Counted from the first letter of the stretch, positions 25,889-35,050 are shown. The stretch: DNA of 64,000 bases from Spartobacteria bacterium (GCA_003167365.1 PMTM01000021.1:46294-110293); one strand, 5' to 3'. The notes: generated from the letters alone by a model not told the origin. Numbers and translations are program-made.

Positions 25889-25906
25889 GATCGCGCCATT
25901 AACTTG

Positions 25907-26016
25907 TGTCATGTTGAGCGAAGCGAAAAACCTCCCTCTTTCGCGCGTGGCCCGCAACAGGTCGAGAGGAAATCACTCGTGCTTGTGCGAGGTTCCTCGC
26001 TCCGCTCGGAATGACA
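25907..26016. repeat. TGTCAT...ATGACA boilerplate repeat, family B
   Basis: Begins TGTCATGTTGAGCGAAGCG and ends GCTCGGAATGACA, so the outer ends are an imperfect inverted repeat; the inner part carries CCTCCCTC and GAGGTTCCTCGC words. Related elements are at 54455-54577 and 55637-55747, with a fragment at 45354-45400. It fills the gap between the PagL-like and Nudix genes. Confidence 0.8.
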
Positions 26017-26035
26017 CGCGAACAACGCTTATTTG

Positions 26036-26650
26036 ATGAGCCCGCCGGACGAAAACATTCTGGTGATCAAGCGTAGCTTGTTCGACAAGCTTGGCAGTTT
26101 TCACGGGCTGAATTTCGAGCCGCAAAAATATCTCGAAGCGATCCTTTCTCGCGGTAATAATTTTTTTCTACAGCGCGCACAAGCGGAGAACGATCCGACG
26201 CACAAGCAAATCATTCCGTACGCGATCCTCGCGTTTGAGAACAAGGTTCTCTATTACGTTCGTGGCAAGAAGGCCGGCGAGCAGCGCCTGGTGGCAAAAG
26301 GCTCCATCGGGATCGGTGGACACATGAACGAGAGCGATGAATCGCTTTTCGCTTTGGACGAAGCGGCTTATCGCGCCGGGGTCGAGCGCGAAGTGAACGA
26401 GGAGGTCAAGATCGACACAACTTTCGACGATCGAATTGTGGCGCTGCTAAACGACGACACGACTGAAGTTGGACAGGTTCACCTTGGGATTGTGCACATT
26501 TTCAAATTAGCGGAGCCTAAGGTGGAGAAGCGAGAAGCGATGATTACTAACCTCGCGTTCCTCAGCAAAGACGAACTTCTGGCCCGACGCGAATCGCTCG
26601 AAACGTGGTCGCAGCTTTGTGTCGATTCGCTCGATCGCTTGCTGAGTTAG
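26036..26650 (+). CDS. Nudix-fold protein
   Basis: 204 residues. The central part reads LVAKGSIGIGGHMNESDE and then, after a short insertion, AAYRAGVEREVNEEVKI, which contains a Nudix box (G, E and REVNEEV) interrupted or lengthened between the glycine and RE-x-x-EE. The box binds Mg2+ for cleaving nucleoside diphosphates linked to another group. The N-terminus (VIKRSLFDKLGSFHGL) is characteristic of a group often annotated as phosphoesterases. The ATG at 26036 directly follows an in-frame TTG and was preferred. Substrate unknown. Family repeat B lies immediately upstream, so its own promoter would have to be inside or after the repeat. Confidence 0.8.
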   Translation: MSPPDENILVIKRSLFDKLGSFHGLNFEPQKYLEAILSRGNNFFLQRAQAENDPTHKQIIPYAILAFENKVLYYVRGKKAGEQRLVAKGSIGIGGHMNESDESLFALDEAAYRAGVEREVNEEVKIDTTFDDRIVALLNDDTTEVGQVHLGIVHIFKLAEPKVEKREAMITNLAFLSKDELLARRESLETWSQLCVDSLDRLLS

Positions 26651-26707
26651 AATCCAATTCAGCGGTTCGTTGGCAAGATTGATATCGCCTCGAGCGGAAC
26701 GGCAACG

Positions 26708-27175
26708 CTACCGCGCTCGTTCCAGATTCAGTTTTACCGCATCAAATTGCCATCTTCCCACCGGATGCGAGATCGCAATTTCCAATGTGCCCGGTCGCGC
26801 TGGGTAATTAAGGTGTGCGGTAAAAAATCCTTTCGGCTCAAAGAAGTGTGACTCGAAAGTGATGTTGCCATCGATCGGGATTGGCTGTGCCGGGACGCCG
26901 AGCTGCGTGAGCGTTTCAATCAAATTTCGTTGCTGCTGTGGCGAAAGGTCCAGCTTGGCATTTGGTCCTAACTTCGATCCGAGGAATGCGAGGTCGTGTT
27001 GAATGCTAAGGCGCTGGATAGCTTCGTTAGCAAACTCACGCCCTTCCTTTTCCGCTGTGTGCTTGGTGGAAAACAGCCACCATGCGCCGAGGCCGATCAG
27101 TGCGACCACAATGATGACAATGGCCAGGCCTTCGCCCGATGCGTTAGAACAAGATTTAAGTTTAAATGTTTTCAT
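26708..27175 (-). CDS. hypothetical membrane-anchored protein
   Basis: 155 residues. After 15 polar residues comes one hydrophobic helix (GLAIVIIVVALIGLGAWWLF, about 16-35), then a soluble domain of about 120 residues without a family I recognise; its last strands (GTLEIAISHPVGRWQFDAVKL) look like a beta-sandwich edge. The N-terminus with a single helix and a Lys/Arg-poor outside suggests a periplasmic domain, which is inference. Its ATG overlaps the stop of the preceding lipoprotein gene by one base (TGATG), so the two are translationally coupled and may act together. Confidence 0.75.
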   Translation of the reverse strand: MKTFKLKSCSNASGEGLAIVIIVVALIGLGAWWLFSTKHTAEKEGREFANEAIQRLSIQHDLAFLGSKLGPNAKLDLSPQQQRNLIETLTQLGVPAQPIPIDGNITFESHFFEPKGFFTAHLNYPARPGTLEIAISHPVGRWQFDAVKLNLERAR

Positions 27176-27531
27176 CAATATCCGAATCCCATCCCCTTGA
27201 TTACTTCGCCGGTGCGAATAAGTGCGCCGTGTTCCTGCTTGCCGGTGTAAGAGCCAAAACGATTCCTCGAGTTGATCTTGAATTTAACAACGTATCCGTA
27301 GAGATGCTGGCCTTTCGCGCCGAGGTCGACCGGCTTTGGATCGCCCTCCCACTCAACCTGTGCGCTCGCGGGATCAAGCAACCGGCTCGCAAGCCACTTG
27401 GTCACGATCTCTTTGTAATTGGTGGGATACGGTCCATAGCGCGAAACATCAACCGGTTCGTTTTGCGCCGCTAAACAACCCGCGCCGACCGCCAAAACCA
27501 ATATGCAAATCGCCGAGGCGAGGCTTTTCAT
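27175..27531 (-). CDS. putative lipoprotein
   Basis: 118 residues. The N-terminus has a hydrophobic signal sequence ending in a lipobox-like LAVGAGC, so the mature protein would begin at Cys19 and be lipid-anchored. The rest (YKEIVTKWLASRLLDPASAQ, then HLYGYVVKFKINSRNRFG and TGKQEHGALIRTGEVI) resembles a small conserved secreted family but I cannot name it. It is directly upstream of, and overlaps, the membrane-anchored protein at 26708. Function unknown. Confidence 0.78.
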   Translation of the reverse strand: MKSLASAICILVLAVGAGCLAAQNEPVDVSRYGPYPTNYKEIVTKWLASRLLDPASAQVEWEGDPKPVDLGAKGQHLYGYVVKFKINSRNRFGSYTGKQEHGALIRTGEVIKGMGFGY

Positions 27532-27592
27532 CGCTCGATATTCTCCGGGCTGATTTACAAGTCCAGCGCAATGACAGGCGCGGCCATCATTT

Positions 27593-28379
27593 TCACGGAT
27601 TGCGAGAATGGGCGCGAAAGAAACTGACGATCATTTTCGGAACCTCCGGCGGATAAATGTGCGCTCCCGAGTGAATGAATATTTCCAGCGGAGTGCCGGT
27701 GGCTGAGGGATAAAGTGTGCAATTCTCGCCGCAGGATTCTCCCTTCTCCGCGCAGGCGTTGAGTTTGCGCACTTCATGTCCGTTGTTGATCCCGAAAAAG
27801 AACGAGCATGTCGTGCTTGCCTCCAAAATGAAATGCAGCCCGCGGCTCGGTTAGATGGAACGACGGCAAAGTCGCAGCCGCTCCCGGCGCAAACGCAGCG
27901 AAAACTTTCGGGCGCTCAGCCCAAAGCAAGTAGGCGAAATAGCCGCCATTGGAAAACCCGGTCGCGTAAATGCGGCGATCATCCACCGAATATTTTTCGT
28001 GAAACCGGGCCAGCACCGCATCAAAGAACTTGAGATCCCGATCGTCCAACTCTCCCGGATTATACTGCCACCCCGGCAGCAGCCCCTGGGCGTCTCCCAC
28101 CATCCCACGCGTAGGCAACCCTTGCATGTAAACGACCAGCGCTTCCGGCCAATGATCCTGGAAGGCCATTCCATGCGCCGCCAGGTTCATGTTTCCGCCA
28201 TGGCCATGAAACGCGAAAATCACCGGGGCACCTTCCGGACTCGGCTTGGAAGGAAAAAACACACGGGCTTTGCGCTCAACCCCGTCAACGGTCCACTGCA
28301 TCGTCGTTTCGGATTCGCCGGCGCGCGCGAGTGAATTAACACAGAGAAAAACGAGTGCGAAGAGAAAGCGGAGTTTCAT
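27593..28379 (-). pseudogene. alpha/beta-hydrolase (poly-hydroxyalkanoate depolymerase/LpqC-like), frameshifted
   Basis: Two frames together form one enzyme. The first (28379 to 27774) has a signal sequence, VIFAFHGHGGN (oxyanion hole), and GFSNGGYFAYLLWA, the nucleophile elbow with catalytic Ser, then HFGGKHDMLVLF. It hits a stop soon after. The second frame (ending at 27593) continues with NNGHEVRKLNAC, a disulphide-like CGENC and FIHSGAHIYPP, which supplies the catalytic His. The shift maps to the five-A run at 27795-27799 (T5 on the coding strand); removal of one base restores DMLVLFGINNGHEVRKL. Either a recent inactivating insertion or a homopolymer assembly error explains it. Confidence 0.82.
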
Positions 28380-28422
28380 AAAGATGGGAATGGTGACTAG
28401 CGATTGTCGATCTTGCGATCGG

Positions 28423-28710
28423 TCATAACCCCTCCACCACGATCATCTTTGTCTTGGCCGTGCGATGACGCATTTTCCTGGGTTCACGATATTCGGGACA
28501 ATGCAGCCATTCCTTGGCCCGCTGCACATTTTCGAATTGAAGAATGACAATTCGCTTGGGTTGCCAATCGCCTTCGAGTGTTTCCGCCGCGCCGCCGCGC
28601 ACAATGTATTTGCCTCCGTACTTTGCCACAGTCGCTCCAGCGAGTTTCTTATATTCTTCGTAACCGACTGGATCGGTTACTTCAATTTCAACGATCACAT
28701 ATCCAGCCAT
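28423..28710 (-). CDS. DUF1330 family protein
   Basis: 95 residues that match DUF1330 end to end: GYVIVEIEVTDPVGYEEYKK, a YGGKYIVRGG turn, the ILQFENVQRAKEWLHCPEY block and a closing IVVEGL. The fold is a ferredoxin-like dimeric alpha/beta barrel found in monooxygenase-like or stress proteins; no catalytic role is established for the family. It is transcribed leftward before the esterase pseudogene with a 43-bp gap. Confidence 0.88.
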   Translation of the reverse strand: MAGYVIVEIEVTDPVGYEEYKKLAGATVAKYGGKYIVRGGAAETLEGDWQPKRIVILQFENVQRAKEWLHCPEYREPRKMRHRTAKTKMIVVEGL

Positions 28711-28808
28711 TTGAGTTTGAATTTAACTAAACAACTTACAAAGGCGCATTGATCGGAAAAAGGCAAACTTCACATTCAGAGCCGGTTCTGACTAGAATGC
28801 GCCGCATT

Positions 28809-30140
28809 ATGAAACGAGCCACCATCTTTCTCTATTTGTTTGCGGCCACTTTGGCCTCCGCCTCCACCACGCCGGCACAAGACTCTTCCCCTTCCCCGGC
28901 GCCGACACTGAATGTCCCGACCGAAGCGGTCAATGTAGTTGATCCGGCCGCGGCCACGCGATCCTGGCTGGCGAGCGTCCCCGCCGACAAGCGAGCGAAG
29001 TCCGATGCCTATTTTGAAGGAGGCTACTGGCTAATCCTTTGGGATTTCCTGCTCAGTGCCGCCATCTCGATCTTTCTCTTGCAATCACGCATATCGGCAC
29101 GGCTGCGCGATTTCGCGGAGAGAATCACGCGGTTCAAGGCGTTGCAGGTAGTTCTATACGCCATTCCATTTATTCTTATAACTGCGGTGCTGAGTTTCCC
29201 GCTTGCCGCTTATGAAGGCTTCTTCCGCGAGCATCAATACGGCATGGCTACGCAAACTTTTTTGCCGTGGTTTAGCGAGCAATTGATTGCTTTGGTTATC
29301 ACGCTCATCGGGCTGTCGATCTTTCTCGTTATCCTCTACGCGATCTTTCGTCGCGCCCCGAATAGTTGGGTGTTGTGGGGCACGGCGGTGGTTGTCGCCT
29401 TCTCGATCTTCGGCGCTTTTATCTATCCGGTTTTTATCGCGCCACTGTTTAACACCTACAAGCCGATCAGCGATCCGTCCATTCGCGACCCAATCCTGGC
29501 CATGGCTAGGGCGAATGAGATTCCAGTGGCACAGGTTTATGAATTCGACGCTTCCCGGCAAACCAAGCGAATTAGTGCGAATGTGGCCGGCTTCTTCGGC
29601 ACGACTCGAGTCGCCTTGAACGACAACTTATTGAAGCGCTGCACCCTGCCGGAGATTCGCCAGGTCATGGGGCACGAAATGGGACATTACGTGCTCAATC
29701 ACAGCATGAAATTGATCATGTTTTCTGCGATTACATTTTTTATCGGGCTGCTGATTACCCGCAGCGCATTCGACAAAGCAGTGCAACGCTGGGGAAGCAA
29801 CTGGGGGGTGCGCGGCATCGCCGATCCAGCCGGTCTGCCTTTGCTCGCACTAATTTTCGGCGCCTACTTTTTCCTTCTCACCCCGATCAACAACTCCGGT
29901 ACTCGAACGATCGAACGGGAAGCTGATGCCTTTGGGGTCAACACTTCGCGCGAGCCCGATGGATTTGCCGCCGTTTCGCTAAAGCTGGGCGAATACCGCA
30001 AGCTCGATCCAGGTAAGTGGGAGGAGATCATTTTCTTCGATCATCCCAGTGGCCGCGCGCGCATCCGCATGGCCATGGATTGGAAGGCGGCGCACTTGCC
30101 AGCAGGCAATACTCCGGCAAACCCGCTACCTGCGCCGTAA
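28809..30140 (+). CDS. M48-family membrane zinc peptidase (Ste24-like)
   Basis: 443 residues. A signal-like N-terminus (MKRATIFLYLFAATLASAS) and a Pro/Ser linker precede at least five membrane segments. The zinc site is complete: HEMGHY (His289, Glu290, His293) and Glu371 in EREADAFG. The segment GMATQTFLPWF and the order of helices resemble eukaryotic CAAX protease Ste24/ZMPSTE24 more than HtpX. Such enzymes cleave at the membrane face; bacterial members contribute to protein quality control. Two other in-frame ATG/TTG codons lie within 60 bases upstream, and I chose 28809 because the signal sequence begins there. Substrate unknown. Confidence 0.88.
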   Translation: MKRATIFLYLFAATLASASTTPAQDSSPSPAPTLNVPTEAVNVVDPAAATRSWLASVPADKRAKSDAYFEGGYWLILWDFLLSAAISIFLLQSRISARLRDFAERITRFKALQVVLYAIPFILITAVLSFPLAAYEGFFREHQYGMATQTFLPWFSEQLIALVITLIGLSIFLVILYAIFRRAPNSWVLWGTAVVVAFSIFGAFIYPVFIAPLFNTYKPISDPSIRDPILAMARANEIPVAQVYEFDASRQTKRISANVAGFFGTTRVALNDNLLKRCTLPEIRQVMGHEMGHYVLNHSMKLIMFSAITFFIGLLITRSAFDKAVQRWGSNWGVRGIADPAGLPLLALIFGAYFFLLTPINNSGTRTIEREADAFGVNTSREPDGFAAVSLKLGEYRKLDPGKWEEIIFFDHPSGRARIRMAMDWKAAHLPAGNTPANPLPAP

Positions 30141-30150
30141 TCAGCCGACG

Positions 30151-31239
30151 TTATCGTTTGCCAAAAAATTCTGCGACCGCATCGCAGACCAGATCGACGT
30201 CTTCCATTGGAAGTTCACCGTAAATCGGCAGCGAAAGAATCTTGTCCACGGCTGCTTCCGTCTTCGGGAGTTTCGGCAGATTTGAATATTGGTTGGTCAC
30301 CGCCGGTTGTTGATGATTGGCGACCGGATAATGAATCCCGGCGACGATACCATTTTCTTGAAGATGTTTCGCCAAGTCATCGCGTCGATCGGTTTGGATG
30401 ACGTACATATGATATACAGCCACGGCGCCTGGTTTTTCGATCGGGGTCCGCACCACGCCGGCGAGGCGCTCATGGTAACGCGCGGCCACTTTGCGGCGAT
30501 GATCGTTCAGCCGGTCGAGATTGCGCAACGCGACGCGACCGATCGCCGCCTGGATATCGTTAAAGCGCAAATTGTAGCCGGCAAACTCGTGCAGGAATTT
30601 TGATTTCCGTCCGTGATTGCGCAGCATCCGAATTTGCTCCGCGATCGCGTCATCGTTAGTTGAAATGCAGCCTCCATCAGCGAGAACAGTGAGATTCTTT
30701 GAAGGAAAAAATGAAAATGCACCCGCAATTCCCATCGAGCCGACCGATTTTTCCTTATAACGCGCGCCTTGCGCCTGCGCACAATCTTCGATTACCCAAA
30801 GTTTATGTTTGTCCGCGATCTTGAAAATCCGGTCGAGATCCGCGGGATGGCCGTAAAGGTGCACGGGCAAAATCCCAACCGTCCGCGGCGTAATTGCGGC
30901 TTCGACCAGATCGACATCGAGACAGTAGGTTTCGTCTATGTCGATGAAGACCGGCTTTGCACCCCAATGCATGAGCGGTTCGATCGAAGGAAAGGCGGTG
31001 TGCGACGGAACGATGACTTCGTCATTTGGTTGCAATCCCATTGCACGATGGAGCATGAATACGCCACCGGTCCAATTTGAACAGAGCACCACGTGTTTGG
31101 TTCCGATGTGCGTGGCCAATTCCTCTTCGAACGCTTCGCATTCCTTGGTGAGAATGTAGGAGCCGGAATCGATCACGCGTAGCGCGGCTTGCCGGATCTC
31201 ATCGTTAACGAACGGCTTGGAAAGCGGGATTTTTTTCAT
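30151..31239 (-). CDS. DegT/DnrJ/EryC1 family PLP-dependent sugar aminotransferase
   Basis: 362 residues. It starts KKIPLSKPFVNDEI, has CSNWTGGVFMLHRAMG (cofactor phosphate binding), VIEDCAQAQGARYKE, and the PLP lysine in FSFFPSKNLTVLADGG. The C-terminal KILSLPIYGELPMEDV is typical. These enzymes transfer an amino group from glutamate to a keto-sugar nucleotide, for example in O-antigen or capsule building. Its ATG overlaps the stop of a Gfo/Idh/MocA dehydrogenase by 4 bp (ATGA); such pairs oxidise a UDP-sugar and then aminate it (as in WlbA/WlbE). That pathway role is inference. The chosen ATG follows the family start; an upstream TTG is ignored. Confidence 0.92.
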   Translation of the reverse strand: MKKIPLSKPFVNDEIRQAALRVIDSGSYILTKECEAFEEELATHIGTKHVVLCSNWTGGVFMLHRAMGLQPNDEVIVPSHTAFPSIEPLMHWGAKPVFIDIDETYCLDVDLVEAAITPRTVGILPVHLYGHPADLDRIFKIADKHKLWVIEDCAQAQGARYKEKSVGSMGIAGAFSFFPSKNLTVLADGGCISTNDDAIAEQIRMLRNHGRKSKFLHEFAGYNLRFNDIQAAIGRVALRNLDRLNDHRRKVAARYHERLAGVVRTPIEKPGAVAVYHMYVIQTDRRDDLAKHLQENGIVAGIHYPVANHQQPAVTNQYSNLPKLPKTEAAVDKILSLPIYGELPMEDVDLVCDAVAEFFGKR

Positions 31240-32216
31240 TGGACGATGTTGATCCAATAACCGGTGCGGGCGGATTCCAGCGCCGCTTCCACCACGCGGA
31301 CTGCTTGAAATCCAGCGACGCCGTCAGCGAGCGGAGGTCTGCGGGTTTCCATGGAATCAATGAAGGCGGTGAGTTCGGAACGCAACGGTTCTTCTGGCGA
31401 AAACTCTAGTTGATGAACGGCGCCTTCGCTGGCTTTGATTTCGGCGCCGTCAATAACATGTTCGTTTTCGAACGTCTTGATCTTGTATTGCGCCACGTTG
31501 TAGTCGCAGACCGCCGAAAGCTTTTCACCGGTAATTGTCACTTCCCGAACCTTTTCCGGTGTGTGATAGCCGGCTTCGACGACCGCCAACACGGACTGAG
31601 CGTCATGCTCATATTCGAGAGTCACAAGCGCCTCGTCATCCATTCCGCGTTTCATGAAATCGCCTAGCACAGCGTGAACGCGGCGCGGGGGCCGTCCGAC
31701 AAAAAAATTAAAGAGATCGATGAAATGAATTCCATCGGCAAAGGTGACGCCGGTGTCCGCGCGTGGACGCTTGAATCCGTAAAATTTTCCACGCAACGTC
31801 TTGAGCCGGCCAAACTGGCGTTGCGCGATCGCGTCGCGCAACCAGAGCGATGCGGAATCGAATCGAAAAATGTGTCCGACCTGAAGAATCCGCCCGCTGC
31901 GCTCCGCGATATCGGTTAGCGTTTTCGCCTCCGCCGAGACGAGAGTGATCGGTTTTTCGACAAAGACATCTTTGTCCATTTCCAATAATTCTTTGCACAA
32001 CTCGAAATGCGATTGGGCCGGCGTCGCGACAACGGCGCCATCGATCTTCGAGAAGAGCGCGCGAGGATCGGTCGCTTGATGTGAAGCCGGCACTCCGGAA
32101 TCGCTCAGCCGGCGTTGATCGAGATCGGAAACGAACAGCTCCACCGGCATCGATTTTAAAAGCCGCAGATGATTTGCGCCCCAACGGCCAAGCCCAATGA
32201 GAAGAATGCGCTTCAT
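31236..32216 (-). CDS. Gfo/Idh/MocA family NAD(P)-dependent oxidoreductase
   Basis: 326 residues. Rossmann motif ILLIGLGRWGANHLRLLK at the start, then the EKPI motif (VFVEKPITL, with the catalytic Lys) and ILQVGHIFRFDSASLWL, the usual cofactor- and substrate-site segments, and a DGIHFIDLFNFF helix. Such enzymes oxidise or reduce sugar hydroxyls, often of nucleotide sugars. The downstream overlap with a DegT aminotransferase suggests oxidation of a sugar nucleotide before amination. It begins 27 bp after gltA, so it may be the sixth gene of the sucC cluster, although the functional link to the TCA genes is not obvious. Confidence 0.93.
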   Translation of the reverse strand: MKRILLIGLGRWGANHLRLLKSMPVELFVSDLDQRRLSDSGVPASHQATDPRALFSKIDGAVVATPAQSHFELCKELLEMDKDVFVEKPITLVSAEAKTLTDIAERSGRILQVGHIFRFDSASLWLRDAIAQRQFGRLKTLRGKFYGFKRPRADTGVTFADGIHFIDLFNFFVGRPPRRVHAVLGDFMKRGMDDEALVTLEYEHDAQSVLAVVEAGYHTPEKVREVTITGEKLSAVCDYNVAQYKIKTFENEHVIDGAEIKASEGAVHQLEFSPEEPLRSELTAFIDSMETRRPPLADGVAGFQAVRVVEAALESARTGYWINIVQ

Positions 32217-32243
32217 CGTGAAATTCGGAACGGCGGTCGCGAC

Positions 32244-33368
32244 TCAAGGCCGCTCATCGATCGGCAGAACTTTTTTGCCGACAGGCTCGCCGACATACTC
32301 ACTGAGCGGGCGATAAAGGCGGTTGTCTTCGAGCTGTTCAAGCACATGTGCGCACCAGCCGGAACAACGCGCGATTGCGAAGATCGGCGTGAACAGATCC
32401 GTCGGGATGCCGAGTGAGTGGTAAACAGTCGCAGAATAAAAATCGACGTTCGCGTTCAGGTTCTTCTTTTCCTTCATCAGCGCCGCGATTCGCTCGCTCA
32501 TGCGAATCCATTTCGGTTCGCCGATTTTTTCGCTCAACTTCACTGCCATCGCGCGGAGGTGCGGCGCGCGCGGATCGAGCGTTTTGTAAACCCGATGCCC
32601 GATGCCCATGATCTTTTTTTTCTGCGCAAGTTGCTTGTCGATGTACGCGTCCACATTGTTTTCGTCCCCGATTTCCTCGAGCATGTGAATGACCTCCTCG
32701 TTTGCGCCGCCGTGGAGCGGTCCTTTCAGCGTGCCGATGGCCGATGTGATCGCGGAATACATATCGCTCAGCGTGGAAATCGTAACGCGAGCACTGAAGG
32801 TGGAAGCATTCATCCCGTGATCGGCGTGCAGGACGAAAGCTACATCGAGTGTGTCCGCCGCCTCTTTGGTCGGTTCCTCGCCATTCATGAGATAAAGAAA
32901 GTGTGCCGCTTCGCTTAAATCTTCCCGCACCGGTGGCAGCGGCTGACCGTTTCGAGCACGGTGAAAATAGGCCGCGATCACGCCGATCTTCGCCGTGATA
33001 CTTCGTGCGCGGTTTTTTCCGACCTCTACCGTGGCCTCTTTGCGAATGTTTGGATCGTACAAACCCAGCATCGACACAGCGGTGCGCAACATGTCCATCG
33101 GCAGCGCATTCTTCGGCGCGTTCTTGATAAGATCGACAACTCCAACCGGCAACTTTCGCTGACCGCGCAATTGATTCGTGCAACTCTCAAGCTCTTGGCG
33201 ATTCGGCAGTTTCTTGTTCCAAAGAAGATAAACAACTTCCTCGTAACTAACTTTGCCAGCAAGCTCGTTGATGTCGTAGCCGCAGTAAATCAACTGGCCT
33301 TTGTCGCCAATGACGTCGCTCAATCGCGTAGTATTGGCGACGACGCCTTCGAGTCCGCGTGATGTCAC
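32244..33368 (-). CDS. gltA: citrate synthase
   Basis: 374 residues, the short type of about 370-380 also called citrate/2-methylcitrate synthase group. Evidence: [34 protein letters not shown] (catalytic His), [13 protein letters not shown] (second His), and [15 protein letters not shown]. It condenses oxaloacetate with acetyl-CoA at the start of the TCA cycle. It begins with a GTG whose bases overlap the stop of sucD (GTGA), so translation is coupled. The E. coli-type N-terminal extension with NADH regulation is absent; methylcitrate synthase activity cannot be excluded on sequence alone. Confidence 0.93.
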   Translation of the reverse strand: MTSRGLEGVVANTTRLSDVIGDKGQLIYCGYDINELAGKVSYEEVVYLLWNKKLPNRQELESCTNQLRGQRKLPVGVVDLIKNAPKNALPMDMLRTAVSMLGLYDPNIRKEATVEVGKNRARSITAKIGVIAAYFHRARNGQPLPPVREDLSEAAHFLYLMNGEEPTKEAADTLDVAFVLHADHGMNASTFSARVTISTLSDMYSAITSAIGTLKGPLHGGANEEVIHMLEEIGDENNVDAYIDKQLAQKKKIMGIGHRVYKTLDPRAPHLRAMAVKLSEKIGEPKWIRMSERIAALMKEKKNLNANVDFYSATVYHSLGIPTDLFTPIFAIARCSGWCAHVLEQLEDNRLYRPLSEYVGEPVGKKVLPIDERP

Positions 33369-34249
33369 TTTTTCCCGCCCTTCATTTCTTCGATCAATGT
33401 ATCAGCCATTGTCGCCGGGGTTTCGGCGACCGCAATACCCGCGGCCTTGAGAGCATCGATTTTTCCCGCCGCGGTTCCTTTTCCTCCGGAAACGATCGCA
33501 CCGGCGTGACCCATGCGCCGTCCGGGCGGTGCTGTCATGCCGGCGACGAAAGCTGCGACTGGTTTCTTACAATTTGCTTTGATCCATTCCGCAGCCTCTT
33601 CTTCAGCCGAGCCTCCGATTTCGCCGATCAAGATCATCGCTTCCGTTTCTCGGTCTTCGTTGAAAAGCTTCACCGCATCGAGGTGCGACATTCCGTTAAT
33701 CGGATCGCCGCCGATGCCGATGCAGGTCGATTGGCCGTAACCGCGCGAGGTCAATTGCCAGACCGCTTCGTAAGTGAGCGTGCCCGAGCGTGAAATTACG
33801 CCGACGTTTCCGGGTTTATGGATGTAGCCCGGCATAATGCCGATTTTGCACGCGCCCGGCGTAATGATTCCTGGGCAATTCGGCCCGATCAGGCGCGACT
33901 TCTTTCCGGCCATTTGCGCTTTCACCCGCATCATGTCCATCACGGGAATTCCCTCTGTGATGCACACGACAAGTTCAACTCCTGCACCAGCAGCTTCCAA
34001 GATCGAATCGGCCGCGCCAGCTGCCGGCACGAAAATCATCGACACGTTGCAGCCCGTTTCACGCCGCGCTTCATCGACGGTGTCGAATACTGGTACTTTG
34101 CCGTCGAACTTCTGGCCGCCTTTCCCAGGCGTAACACCAGCGACCACATTCGTGCCGTACTCCATGCACTGCCGCGCGTGAAATCCGCCGGCGCTGCCAG
34201 TGATACCCTGCACCACCAAGCGCGTATTTTTATCGACTAAGACAGACAT
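33365..34249 (-). CDS. sucD: succinyl-CoA synthetase (ADP-forming) alpha subunit
   Basis: 294 residues. It shows the CoA-binding Rossmann part ([25 protein letters not shown]) and the phosphohistidine site [14 protein letters not shown], plus [11 protein letters not shown]. With SucC it interconverts succinyl-CoA and succinate while making ATP or GTP. Unusually, two VOC genes lie between sucC and sucD. The gap to the upstream VOC gene is 66 bp; the downstream citrate synthase overlaps it by 4 bp. Normal length and all key residues are present. Confidence 0.97.
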   Translation of the reverse strand: MSVLVDKNTRLVVQGITGSAGGFHARQCMEYGTNVVAGVTPGKGGQKFDGKVPVFDTVDEARRETGCNVSMIFVPAAGAADSILEAAGAGVELVVCITEGIPVMDMMRVKAQMAGKKSRLIGPNCPGIITPGACKIGIMPGYIHKPGNVGVISRSGTLTYEAVWQLTSRGYGQSTCIGIGGDPINGMSHLDAVKLFNEDRETEAMILIGEIGGSAEEEAAEWIKANCKKPVAAFVAGMTAPPGRRMGHAGAIVSGGKGTAAGKIDALKAAGIAVAETPATMADTLIEEMKGGKK

Positions 34250-34315
34250 CGGAAGAATTGCGGATTGTGGATCGCGGATCGCGGAAAAGATTTCTTGGTT
34301 TCCTGGCTTCCAGAT

Positions 34316-34672
34316 TCATTTGGTTTTTCGTTTGTGAACCATCAACTTGTTCCCGTCGGGATCGCGAAATTGCGCCATCCAACAAACGGGCGATTCAGTT
34401 TTGTCCATCTCGAACACGACCCCGCGCTCTTTTAACTTCGCAATAGTTGCATCGAGGTCATCGACTTCAAATGCGACTGTTGTTCCGTCGCGCGACGGTT
34501 GCCACGCTGGATGACAACCCACGCCGATGGTCGTGTCTCCAAGATCGTACTCGACCCAAGCGCCCTCCGCCTGCGTCCGCGCCGGTTTCAGTTCGAGTAT
34601 TTCTTGATAAAATTTCCGTGCCTGTTCTTTGTCCGAAACGGCGATGGCGATGAATGCGATTTCCTTAATCAT
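34316..34672 (-). CDS. VOC (glyoxalase/bleomycin-resistance fold) protein, second copy
   Basis: 118 residues with the paired beta-alpha-beta-beta-beta VOC modules: IAFIAIAVSDKEQARKFYQ, WVEYDLGDTTIGVG, TVAFEVDDLDATIAKLKERG and FRDPDGNKLMVHK. It resembles the neighbouring VOC gene and probably arose by duplication. The classical metal ligands of glyoxalase I are not all identifiable (a His and Glu at the strand ends are missing or shifted). Reaction is unknown; lactoylglutathione lyase, epimerase or binding roles are all possible. It sits between sucC and sucD, 15 bp from the other VOC gene. Confidence 0.88.
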   Translation of the reverse strand: MIKEIAFIAIAVSDKEQARKFYQEILELKPARTQAEGAWVEYDLGDTTIGVGCHPAWQPSRDGTTVAFEVDDLDATIAKLKERGVVFEMDKTESPVCWMAQFRDPDGNKLMVHKRKTK

Positions 34673-34687
34673 TAGTTGTCTCTTTGG

Positions 34688-35050
34688 TTAGGCCGACTTG
34701 AGTTTGTGAATCATTATTTTGTTGCCGTCTGGATCCTGCACGACGGCCATGTGGCAAACCGGAGTTTCAAAGGCCTCCGCCGCGAAACGCACATTTGCTT
34801 TCTTTAGCTCCGCAATCGCGCTGTCAAAATCTTCCATCTCGAACGCCGCTCCGGTTCCTTGGTCGGACGGCGTCCAATTTGCGCTCACGTTCGCGATCGC
34901 GAGCGTGTCTTTGCCGATGCCGTATTCAATCCATTGGCCGTCCATGAATTCTCCTGACTTTTGCAATCCCAAGACACCTTCGTAAAACTTCCGCGCGCGG
35001 CCGACATCCGTAACTGGAATCGCAACAAATCCAATTTCTTTGATTTTCAT
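34688..35050 (-). CDS. VOC (glyoxalase/bleomycin-resistance fold) protein, first copy
   Basis: 120 residues: [54 protein letters not shown] and [13 protein letters not shown] give a full VOC fold. Its ATG overlaps the stop of sucC by 4 bp (ATGA), which ties its translation to succinyl-CoA synthetase beta. Some VOC proteins, such as methylmalonyl-CoA epimerase, act on acyl-CoAs next to succinyl-CoA metabolism, which is a tempting but unproven link; that epimerase is longer and has defined ligands that I do not see complete here. Confidence 0.88.
   Translation of the reverse strand: MKIKEIGFVAIPVTDVGRARKFYEGVLGLQKSGEFMDGQWIEYGIGKDTLAIANVSANWTPSDQGTGAAFEMEDFDSAIAELKKANVRFAAEAFETPVCHMAVVQDPDGNKIMIHKLKSA

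Noticed and set aside
34316..35050. Naming the VOC proteins glyoxalase I or methylmalonyl-CoA epimerase
   Set aside because: The metal-ligand set cannot be confirmed by eye, so only the fold is named.
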